A DNA stretch of 64,000 nucleotides from CAYSYY01 sp964576115 [NCBI: uncultured Gemmatimonadota bacterium] (lineage in GTDB: Bacteria; Blakebacterota; Blakebacteria; Blakebacterales), in NCBI GenBank assembly GCA_964576115.1, contig CAZNUA010000004.1, positions 54,788 to 118,787 on the forward strand, given 5' to 3'. The first letter of the stretch is position 1; every line of letters begins with the position of its first letter. The notes under the pieces were generated by a model, which searched no databases, had not been told where the DNA came from, and saw nothing but the letters and a program-made list of their open reading frames with translations. Of this stretch, positions 1 to 7,734 are shown piece by piece. A program made the position numbers and the translations under genes.

Positions 1-635
1 CGGCCGCCATCGCTCTGGAAGCCAGCGAAACAGCGCTGCAGGTCAAGGGCACCGGGGGAACAGAACTCTCGGTGATCACCGCGACGGTTTGGGATTGCCG
101 AGGAAACCTTGTTCCGACCGGTACTGCCGTATCCTTCGCAGTGACCCCTGATGGTACCTTCTGTAGTAACAATCAGGACACGACTACTGTGATAACAGAT
201 GACAGTGGAAAGGCTACGGTCGTCTACCAGAGTGGCACGGAATCAGGTAATAAGGTGTTCACAGCAACCTCTGGCTCGGCCGTTGGCAGCGCACCATTGA
301 TCACAGTCGCAGCAGGTCCAGTCAGCAACATTCTGATTGGTTCTGAACCATACACTGCGAACGCTGGCGACACCGGGATTACTACAACTTCTATTGCAGT
401 CTTGGTGTCTGATGCATACGCCAATCCTGTGGTTGAGGAAACAGAGGTCCACTTTGAGCTCACAGGCGCCAATGCTGACAAAGCCGTTGTTGTGACATGG
501 GTGCAAACCGATGAGACTGGAGTTGCAGCGACGACAATCAGTTACCCGACGGCAGAAGCTGGAGTGAGTGTTACACTGAAGGTGACCTGTGGCGGTGTCA
601 CAGAACAGAAGACATTCGCTCTTCCAACGCCGTAA
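1..635 (+). CDS. Ig-like (invasin/Big_1-type) repeat protein, 3' end only
   Basis: The reading frame is open from base 3 at the window edge, so this is the C-terminal end of a longer protein; the GTG at 72 is internal, not a start. The visible 210 residues contain about two bacterial Ig-like domains: an invasin-type repeat opening with VKGTGGTE and ITATVWD and closing with SGKATVVYQSG, then a second with the same rhythm ending VTLKVTCGG. Such domains form rod-like stalks in secreted or surface proteins. The protein stops right after the last domain, with no anchor, autotransporter barrel or sorting domain visible. Base composition and codon use are clearly less GC-rich than in the rest of the window (codons such as ATA, GTA, ACA and AAT), which may point to transfer. 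Ligand and role are unknown. Confidence 0.75.
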   Translation, partial: AAIALEASETALQVKGTGGTELSVITATVWDCRGNLVPTGTAVSFAVTPDGTFCSNNQDTTTVITDDSGKATVVYQSGTESGNKVFTATSGSAVGSAPLITVAAGPVSNILIGSEPYTANAGDTGITTTSIAVLVSDAYANPVVEETEVHFELTGANADKAVVVTWVQTDETGVAATTISYPTAEAGVSVTLKVTCGGVTEQKTFALPTP

Positions 636-678
636 GGATGCTGACAGAGCTGTCAGATAAGTCAGAATGAACAGCATA

Positions 679-714
679 GCGGATGCAGGGCTCCCGGGCC
701 CTGCATCCGCTTTT
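679..714 (+). terminator. Rho-independent terminator after the Ig-like gene
   Basis: A perfect 12-bp stem (679-690 pairs with 699-710) with an 8-base loop is followed by TTTT. It sits 44 bases after the stop of the Ig-like gene and ahead of tamB, separating the two units. Confidence 0.85.
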
Positions 715-842
715 CACAGTGCAACTTCCCGTCCGTCGATGAGTTACATTGAGGGTACGGGTTTTCCGACAGCGCATCGGGACTACACCGATACGCGGAC
801 AGTTGCATCGGCACGGGAGCCAGGGAGCGGAAGTAACCGGGC

Positions 843-3800
843 ATGCGACGTATCTATCTGATCGGGCTCATTCTTCTGATGACGGTCGTGGTGATCGTCG
901 GCGGGGGATTGATGTACCTGAACGGATCGCTCGGATCCGACCAGGTCCTGGCCCTGGTGAACCGGACTGTCCTGCAACGGGCGGGACTCGAGCTGCAGTG
1001 GCGCCGGGCCAGCGGTAGCTTCCTGTTCAATCTGGTCGTCGACGAACCGGTGCTCTGCCTGACCGAGGGCGACACCCTGGTCCGGGCCGAGCGGATGAAG
1101 ATCGGTCTGCGTCCCTGGTCGCTGGTCGAAGGGGAAGTCGAAATCACCCGCATCGAGGCCGACGGCCCGGTCGTGGATCTGCTCGTCCTGGCCGCCGACA
1201 GCCCCGAGCAACGAGCCGAGCGCAGCGAAAACCGGCGCCGGCGTCGAGAAGAGCGGCTGGCCGCCGCGGCGACCGATTCCGGATCCGCCGGAGAATCCCG
1301 TCCGATCCGCATCCGTAATGTCGTGCTGCGCGACGGCGAAGTCCGCTTCGGCTCGGGAGGGGTTGTGCATGCCGTCAGGGGAGTGCGGATCCGCAGCGAC
1401 CTGGTCATCGGCGCGCCGGGCGGGCTGGCCTTTGATATACGCCGGCTGCGGGGAGTACTGGCGGACTGGGGCCTGGTGATCGAGAACCTCGACGGCGGAC
1501 TCGTGATCGATGACGGGTACCTGCGCTTCAGCGACACGCGGGTGCGGACCCGTTCGGCCCGTCTGGTTCTGGAGGGCGATCTCGATCTGCGCCCCGACCG
1601 GGCTGACGGCGACCTGGAGCTCGACCTGCAGGCCCGCGACCTGAGCGAATGGTGGCCGATTCTGGGCGGGACGTGGCCCGGAGAGGGCGCTCTGGAGATA
1701 CACGGTCGGCTTCGGCGACTGCCCTGGGAACCCGATCTCGAACTGCAGGGCAGCGGCACGATCGCCGCCCTCAGCCTCGAGGACTGGACCCTGGAGGGGA
1801 CAGTGCGTCCCGGAGCGATTACGGCCGATCTGACGACCCGGGGCGCCGGAGCCTGGAACGTCACTGCCCGGATACAGCTCGATCCCCGGAGCGGGGTCGG
1901 TCGGATCCAGGCCGCGGTCGATTCACTCGATCTCGGTCTGACGCCGGCGGGAGTGCCGCTGCAGGCGGTGCGGGCTGAAGTGGATCTCGAGACGGCCGGA
2001 TTCGATCCGGTGGCGGAAGGAGGACGAATCGAGGCGACCCTGGTCGGTGTGGATCTGTCGGGGGTCAACCTCGATACGGTCGGGATCGATATGGATCTGG
2101 GGCAGGGTGGCCTCAGGACCAGAGTGCCCCTGCGCATGACCGGCGAGGGTTTCCGGCTGCAGGCCGAGGGGGAGCTCGATCTCGATCGGGGGGCGATCGA
2201 CGTGGATCTCTCCGGTACCACAGGAGCGACATCGGCTCTGCTCATCGGGGCCGGAGTACCTCTCGATGCGGGCGAAATCGCTCTGGGAGCCCGGGTTACG
2301 GGAGCGATTCGCAATCCCAGTGTACGCGGCAACGCGACCTGCGTGGCGCTCGAGCAGGGGGGATTGTCGATTCACGAGGCCCGTCTGCGCGTCAATATCG
2401 CGCAGGTGTTCGGAGATCGAATCGGCACCTTCGGAGCCGAACTCGATTCTCTGAACAGCGGTGACGGGATCAGTATCGACGGGGCCCTGCTCGATGGACG
2501 GATTACCGGCGAGCGGGTTGTGCTGCAGCTCATGAGCGGCTGGTGGCAGGAGGGCGAAGCCAGCCTGCACGGCAATGTCACTCTCGCCGGCGACAGTCTG
2601 AGGGCTCGGGTCGATACCGGGCGCTTTCTGCATCGCGACCTCGATATCACGCATCTTGCCGGCGATTTTTCCCTGCACAGCCGTACCGGAGCCGGGCCTT
2701 TTTCGCTCACGACCAGGTTCGCCGGAGGGGGTGCGGCCGAAATCAGCGGCTCCCGCAACGCCGAACACGAGGTGCAATTCCGACTCGATCTGACCGATCT
2801 CGAGATGGCGCCCATCCTCGCCAGCGTCCAGACCGATACGCTCGCTCTCTCGGGTCGGATCGGCGGCACCATGCGGGGACGTATCGGGCAGCATCTGGAG
2901 AGCCTGGCCGTACGGGCCGTCGTCCGCGGCCCCTCTTTCGAAACCGAAGTCTGGGAACAGCTCGATCTCGAGGCGGCCTATGCCGCCGGCAGTGTGCAGC
3001 TGGACCGGCTTGTCCTGGTTGGTTCCGAAGCCGCCGGCCGCACAGGAGGCCGGCTGGAAGTGACCGGCAGTCTCACCGTGCCAGACCCGAACGCTCCCAA
3101 TGCACCGGGAAGTCTCGATCTGCAAGTTCTGACGACCGAGATCCAGCTCGGCGCGCTCGATCGCTACCTCCCGGGAGTGACCCTGCGGGGCGATCTGAGT
3201 TCGCAGCTGCAGGTCGGGGGGACGTTCGTCGCCCCGATCATCAGGGGTGAAGCCGGCGTGCGCGAAGCCCAGATCGATACCTTCGAGATCACCGAACTCA
3301 CGACCCGGATCGCCCTGGACAGCGGCTCGCTCCAGCTGCGCAACGGCCGGCTCGCCTCGCTGGGCTTCGGGGCCGATTTCCAGGGTTCGATGCCGCTGGA
3401 ACTGGCTTTCGTGCCCTTTACGGTCAGGGTGGACACGGCGGGTGCCATCGCCGCCTCCCTGCGTGGCCAGGGGAGTACGGCGGTGCTCATCCAGCCTCTG
3501 CGGGAGCAGATCGAAGATCTAGAGGGCGACCTCACGGTCGAGGTGGAACTGGCGGGCACCCTGGCCGATCCCCGGCTCGACGGAAGCGTTCAACTCGTCA
3601 ACGGGCGGCTCAAACCCGTCACCCTGGGCCAGGCGATCGAGGATCTGCAGGTCGCTCTGTCCCTGAGCGAAGCCCGGATCTCGATCGACCGTTTCACCGG
3701 GCGCCTGCCTCCCAACCGGCGCTACCGGAAGCGGCCGGGTGATTTCAGCCTGACCGGTGCGGTCGAACTCGGGGGAGCCGGCGGGCGAACCCGCTATGAT

Positions 3801-4763
3801 CTCACCTTCCACGGCGAGGCTCTGGGGGTGAGCGAACCGACTGGCAGTATCTTCGCCGATCTCGATACAGAGCTGCACCTGCGGACCGCCTCCACCGCTC
3901 CACACCCCGTCCTGGAAGGCACGGTCGAGGTACGTCAGGCTCTGGCCGATGTGGGAATGATCCTCGACCTGATCGGAGCGGGGGGGAGCGGCCGGCCCGA
4001 AGCGGACGGGCGAGAGACCGGTTTCGAGATCAATGTGGAGATCGATATCCCCGGGCGGTTCAATGTCGTGGGCGGCGAGCTGGGCCAGGACGTGGATGTG
4101 GAACTGGTCGGCGACCTCATACTGCGTAAAAATCCTCTCGGCGAGCCCTACCTGCTGGGTACCCTCGAGGCCGTGCCGGGCCGGGGTCAACTGTTCGCCA
4201 TCAACCGGCGCTGGTCGGTCGATGAAGCAATCATCACCTTCGGATCGATCGAAGAGATCAATCCCGATCTCAATGCCCGTTTCCTGACCGACGTCGAGGA
4301 CATCAGGGTCATCCTGACCCTGACCGGAGACGTGCGCGAACCGCTGATCCAGTGGAGCACCGAAGGGGATGTTCTGACCAGCGAATGGGATATCTACCAG
4401 CTCCTGGCGCTGGGAGCGATCGGCATGGGACAGCAGGCCGGAGGGGCCCGCCGGGTGGTCGGAGACTTCATCGAGAACGCCGTGAGCCGTTCGGCCCAGG
4501 CCCTGCCTTTCGTGGATACGGTCGAAACCGAAGGGGTGTTCAACCGTCTGACCGGGGGCTCGCTCGACGAGAGCGCCCAGGTCAGCGTCGGCAAGTACAT
4601 CGGCAGTTCGCTCTACCTGCGCTACTCCCGCTCTCTGGGCGGGACGACTCTGTGGGATGAGTGGCGCACCGAGTACCGTATCTCACGTCGCTTCCGTCTC
4701 ACCGGCACCTACGACCGCTATGGCCGGCTCATACTGGAACTGAAATGGCGCATCGAGTATTGA
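843..4763 (+). CDS. tamB: TamB-family inner-membrane/periplasmic translocation or lipid-transport protein
   Basis: A 1306-residue AsmA/TamB-like protein. Residues 1-25 form an uncleaved signal anchor (start MRRIYLIGL then a run of V/I/L). The long middle is made of repetitive beta-strand segments rich in D, G and alternating hydrophobics, as expected of the hydrophobic-groove fold. The C-terminal third (about 990-1306) matches the conserved TamB domain, with RGQLFAINRRW, ITFGS and DVREPLIQW. TamB works with an Omp85 partner, and related proteins move phospholipid between membranes. The partner gene tamA overlaps its 3' end by 19 bases, which strongly supports the call. ATG at 843 is preceded by a G-rich purine stretch. 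Length is close to the usual 1250-1500 residues. Confidence 0.92.
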   Translation: MRRIYLIGLILLMTVVVIVGGGLMYLNGSLGSDQVLALVNRTVLQRAGLELQWRRASGSFLFNLVVDEPVLCLTEGDTLVRAERMKIGLRPWSLVEGEVEITRIEADGPVVDLLVLAADSPEQRAERSENRRRRREERLAAAATDSGSAGESRPIRIRNVVLRDGEVRFGSGGVVHAVRGVRIRSDLVIGAPGGLAFDIRRLRGVLADWGLVIENLDGGLVIDDGYLRFSDTRVRTRSARLVLEGDLDLRPDRADGDLELDLQARDLSEWWPILGGTWPGEGALEIHGRLRRLPWEPDLELQGSGTIAALSLEDWTLEGTVRPGAITADLTTRGAGAWNVTARIQLDPRSGVGRIQAAVDSLDLGLTPAGVPLQAVRAEVDLETAGFDPVAEGGRIEATLVGVDLSGVNLDTVGIDMDLGQGGLRTRVPLRMTGEGFRLQAEGELDLDRGAIDVDLSGTTGATSALLIGAGVPLDAGEIALGARVTGAIRNPSVRGNATCVALEQGGLSIHEARLRVNIAQVFGDRIGTFGAELDSLNSGDGISIDGALLDGRITGERVVLQLMSGWWQEGEASLHGNVTLAGDSLRARVDTGRFLHRDLDITHLAGDFSLHSRTGAGPFSLTTRFAGGGAAEISGSRNAEHEVQFRLDLTDLEMAPILASVQTDTLALSGRIGGTMRGRIGQHLESLAVRAVVRGPSFETEVWEQLDLEAAYAAGSVQLDRLVLVGSEAAGRTGGRLEVTGSLTVPDPNAPNAPGSLDLQVLTTEIQLGALDRYLPGVTLRGDLSSQLQVGGTFVAPIIRGEAGVREAQIDTFEITELTTRIALDSGSLQLRNGRLASLGFGADFQGSMPLELAFVPFTVRVDTAGAIAASLRGQGSTAVLIQPLREQIEDLEGDLTVEVELAGTLADPRLDGSVQLVNGRLKPVTLGQAIEDLQVALSLSEARISIDRFTGRLPPNRRYRKRPGDFSLTGAVELGGAGGRTRYDLTFHGEALGVSEPTGSIFADLDTELHLRTASTAPHPVLEGTVEVRQALADVGMILDLIGAGGSGRPEADGRETGFEINVEIDIPGRFNVVGGELGQDVDVELVGDLILRKNPLGEPYLLGTLEAVPGRGQLFAINRRWSVDEAIITFGSIEEINPDLNARFLTDVEDIRVILTLTGDVREPLIQWSTEGDVLTSEWDIYQLLALGAIGMGQQAGGARRVVGDFIENAVSRSAQALPFVDTVETEGVFNRLTGGSLDESAQVSVGKYIGSSLYLRYSRSLGGTTLWDEWRTEYRISRRFRLTGTYDRYGRLILELKWRIEY

Positions 4764-6643
4764 GCAGACGGCGGCTGGCGATGCTTGCGGTCCTGACCGT
4801 GGCGTGCTTCCTGCTGCTCCCGGGCATAGCTCATGCACAACGCAAAGTAAGTGATGTATATATCGAGGGGAACGAAGTATACAGTGAACGCACATTGCGA
4901 AAAATGACCCGGGTCGGAGATCGTTCCCTGTTAGGATTGGGGAGCCTCCCGCGCTTCAATGTGCTGGTCATGCGTCGGGATGTGGCCTACCTGAGGGCGT
5001 TCTATCACGACCAGGGTTATCTGCAATGCCAGGTAACGGCTGCAACCGAACCGGTCGGGGATCACCACCTGCAGGTGACCTTTTCGATCCGGGAAGGACA
5101 GCTGACAACCCTGGCCGGGATCGGCTTTGCGGGGAATACAATCTTCGACGATCAGCACCTGGCGGGCATGGTGCGCCGGCAGCGGGCCGGACGCCTGCGC
5201 GAAGGCGAACCGGTCAGCGAGGGAGCAATCATCGACGGATCCGACGCGATCCGGAGTCTGTACCTGGACGCCGGGTACTATTTCGCCCGGATCCGCCCCC
5301 GGGTGGGCCGGCGCGATACGCTGACCGGAGCCGTCCCGCTGACCTACGATATTTCCGAGGGCTCGATCGTCGAGGTCTCGGCGGTGCAGATCGAGGGCAC
5401 CCGGCATACCAAGAACTTCGTGGTCAACCGCGAGGTGATCCTCGATCCAGGTGACGTCCTGACCGAGGAAGACCGCCGGGAGAGCCAGCGCCGGCTCTAC
5501 ACCACCGGTCTCTTCCGTTCGGTCGGAGTCACGGTCGGCGATGTCGGGCCCGACTCCACCACCGCCACTGTTCTGGTGACGGTCAACGAGATGCCGAAAC
5601 GCTATGTGGGTACGGGGATCGGCATCGCCGGCGATCCCGAGGAACAGATCGACATGCGCCTGCATACCTCGGCCCAGTGGGGGCACCGCAATCTCTTCGG
5701 TACCGGCCGGGCGATCGAACTCTCGGCCAGCGCCGACCTGCAGGTCATCACGGCCTGGGATATGCTGCAGCGCGAGCTGGGTCTGCGCTACATCGAGCCC
5801 TGGTTCTGGGGCTCACGCACGCCCCTGACGGCGGCCTTCGCGCTCCGGCCGCGGACCTATCCCTCGTATACCGCCCAGGAGGTGAGCGCCGAGATCGGGG
5901 TCAGTCACGAGTTCAACCGGCAGATGCGCGGTTTCGTGAACTTTGCCTACCGGGTGATCGATACCGAGGTGCCGATCGAGGCCATCACCAGCCGGGATGA
6001 ACTGCGCGGAATAAACGCCATGATCGAACGCGACAGCCGGGACAACATCCTGGCGCCGACATCGGGCAGCCTGACCCGCTTGAGCCTGAGCGGATACGGC
6101 GGGCCGCTGGGTGGGGGAGCGACCTACGGAACCGGTCTCTTCACCTGGTCGCGCTACCTGCAGACCGGCCAGCAGGCCATCGTGGCGACCCGGATCCGGG
6201 TTGGAGCCGCCCTGCCGGCCGCAGGGGAAGAGGTACCGATCTTCGACCGTTTCTTCCTCGGCGGTGCGACGTCGGTGCGCGGGTACGAGGAGCGCCAGCT
6301 CGGCCCGGTCAATACCAGCACCGGCGCGGGGGGACGGACGACCTTCCAGTCGCGGGGCGGCCAGGCCATGGCCCTGTTCAATATCGAACTGCGTCGCCCC
6401 CGTCATATCGGTCCCTTCGGGATCATCTTTTTCCTCGATGCCGGCAATGTCTGGGACGAGGTGCACGACATGGATTTCCAGCTGGCGCTTTCTTCCGGGC
6501 TCGGTCTCTTTCTCGAAACCCCGGTCGGCCCGGTACGCGTCGGGTATGCCTGGCGGTTGAATACCACCCGCGAGGAGGAGCTGAATCCGAGCTATGTCCT
6601 GCCGCGCAGTATCTGGCACGTGAGTGTGCTCTATGCCTTCTGA
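4745..6643 (+). CDS. tamA: Omp85-family outer-membrane protein, TamA/BamA-like
   Basis: Outer-membrane beta-barrel of 632 residues. ATG 4745 gives a basic N-terminus, a hydrophobic core and an AHAQ signal-peptidase site; an in-frame start farther upstream (4661) lies deep inside tamB and is unlikely. About three POTRA repeats follow (starting near VSDVYIEGN, TLAGIGFAGN and VSAVQIEGT), then a C-terminal barrel with the Omp85 motif GGATSVRGYEE and a terminal aromatic residue. Three POTRAs and overlap with tamB favour TamA, although in some phyla such genes replace or supplement BamA. Residues just after the signal peptide use unusually AT-rich codons compared with the rest of the gene. Confidence 0.88.
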   Translation: MAHRVLSRRRLAMLAVLTVACFLLLPGIAHAQRKVSDVYIEGNEVYSERTLRKMTRVGDRSLLGLGSLPRFNVLVMRRDVAYLRAFYHDQGYLQCQVTAATEPVGDHHLQVTFSIREGQLTTLAGIGFAGNTIFDDQHLAGMVRRQRAGRLREGEPVSEGAIIDGSDAIRSLYLDAGYYFARIRPRVGRRDTLTGAVPLTYDISEGSIVEVSAVQIEGTRHTKNFVVNREVILDPGDVLTEEDRRESQRRLYTTGLFRSVGVTVGDVGPDSTTATVLVTVNEMPKRYVGTGIGIAGDPEEQIDMRLHTSAQWGHRNLFGTGRAIELSASADLQVITAWDMLQRELGLRYIEPWFWGSRTPLTAAFALRPRTYPSYTAQEVSAEIGVSHEFNRQMRGFVNFAYRVIDTEVPIEAITSRDELRGINAMIERDSRDNILAPTSGSLTRLSLSGYGGPLGGGATYGTGLFTWSRYLQTGQQAIVATRIRVGAALPAAGEEVPIFDRFFLGGATSVRGYEERQLGPVNTSTGAGGRTTFQSRGGQAMALFNIELRRPRHIGPFGIIFFLDAGNVWDEVHDMDFQLALSSGLGLFLETPVGPVRVGYAWRLNTTREEELNPSYVLPRSIWHVSVLYAF

Positions 6644-6812
6644 AATCATCCCGGTCGGGGGAGCACTGCTGGTGGAACGGATCGAGGGATGCTACTTTAC
6701 TCTGGTCGGGTTTGCCCTGGTGCGGCTCGAGCGCCTGCTGCGCCGTTGCGGAGTCCCGACCGCGGACTGGCTCGGTCCCGGGCCGCCCATGTCTTCGGGA
6801 GAACGGTCCTGA
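6633..6812 (+). pseudogene. Remnant of a Maf/YhdE nucleotide pyrophosphatase gene (C-terminus only)
   Basis: The only open frame between tamA and the rodZ-like gene encodes about 59 residues if read from ATG 6633. From residue 9 it reads GGALLVERIEGCYF, TLVGFALVRL and ERLLRRCGV. This is the pattern of the last 35-40 residues of Maf proteins (GxGALLxxIxGCYFNVVGLPLxRLxxxL). The rest of Maf, about 150 residues including its catalytic part, is missing: homology begins right where tamA ends. The core VVGLP is altered to LVGFA. I read this as a deletion remnant. A small translated gene coupled to the tamA stop codon cannot be excluded, since the frame is intact. Confidence 0.6.
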
Positions 6813-6813
6813 G

Positions 6814-7734
6814 ATGGCTCTGAACGAACTGAATTACGGCGAGTGGATCCGCCGCCGGCGGCGCGAGAAAGGACTCTCGCTGGACGCCGTCAGCGAAGCC
6901 ACCCGTATCGACCGGCAGTACCTCGAGGCGCTCGAGGCGGGCAACATCGCCCTGCTGCCCGAGCCGTACATGCGGGCTTTCCTGAAGACCTACGCCACCT
7001 ATCTCGGCCTGGACGGTACCGAGGCCGTTCGCCGCTTCGAGCTCTTCGTCACCGAACAGAACGAACGTCTGGAGAAAGTCAGGAGCACCGTCCGTGACAA
7101 GGAGGGGCGCCGTTCGGTTCCCCCTGCGGCCCGCGAACCGGAGCGCAGCGTGCCCCGCACCCCGCCCCCGACACCGGGCTTGCCCAAGAGCCGGGGCAGG
7201 GGCGGTTTCGGCCGTCTGGTGCTCCCGGTCGGAGTGCTGATCGTCGTCGCCGTCGCTCTGGTTCTGGTTCTGTCGAGCACGCCTGAACCCCCGGCCGGCG
7301 GGGAGACCCAGCCGGGGGTCGCACCCGGGCCTGCAACCGCGACCCCCGCCGCCGATACCACCGCCGCCGGGACCGCAACCGAGCCGCCTCCTGCGCCCCC
7401 CGAGGACCGGCCGGCCGCACCGGTCGTCCGGGAACTCGTCGCCGAAGCCCTCGAAGACACCTGGATGCAGGCCGTGGCCGACGGGGACACCGTCGTCACC
7501 CGGGTGATCGCCGCCGGAGCCCGGGTCGAGATCGCCTTCACCGATACCTTGAGGATCAAGCTCGGCAAGAACCGGGGCATGCGACTCTGGCTCGACGAGG
7601 CCGAACTGACCGATCTCGGTTCGCCCGGTTTTATCCTGGCCCTGCTGCTGACCACCGAAGGCGTGGTCAGCCGGCGTCTGACCTACCCGCCGGAGACGAT
7701 CCCCGACTACCTCAACATCCCGCCGGTGCGGTGA
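6814..7734 (+). CDS. RodZ-like helix-turn-helix membrane protein
   Basis: A 306-residue protein with RodZ architecture. An N-terminal Cro/HTH_25 domain (about residues 8-70: GEWIRRRRREKGLSLDAVSE, then YLEALEAGN and EPYMRAFLKTYA) is followed by a Pro/Arg-rich linker, one membrane helix at about 134-153, a Pro/Ala/Thr-rich periplasmic linker and a C-terminal DUF4115-like beta domain (ITRVIAAGARVEIAF, LRIKLGKNRG). RodZ links MreB to the wall-elongation machinery, but mreB lies 21 kb away in this window. ATG 6814 is chosen because MALNELNYGEW matches the family N-terminus; the upstream extension lies in the maf remnant region. The gene overlaps priA by 4 bases (GTGA). Confidence 0.8.
   Translation: MALNELNYGEWIRRRRREKGLSLDAVSEATRIDRQYLEALEAGNIALLPEPYMRAFLKTYATYLGLDGTEAVRRFELFVTEQNERLEKVRSTVRDKEGRRSVPPAAREPERSVPRTPPPTPGLPKSRGRGGFGRLVLPVGVLIVVAVALVLVLSSTPEPPAGGETQPGVAPGPATATPAADTTAAGTATEPPPAPPEDRPAAPVVRELVAEALEDTWMQAVADGDTVVTRVIAAGARVEIAFTDTLRIKLGKNRGMRLWLDEAELTDLGSPGFILALLLTTEGVVSRRLTYPPETIPDYLNIPPVR

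Noticed and set aside
854-2332. 492-codon minus-strand frame opposite tamB
   Set aside because: Ser/Arg/Pro-rich low-complexity translation typical of antisense to a GC-rich gene.
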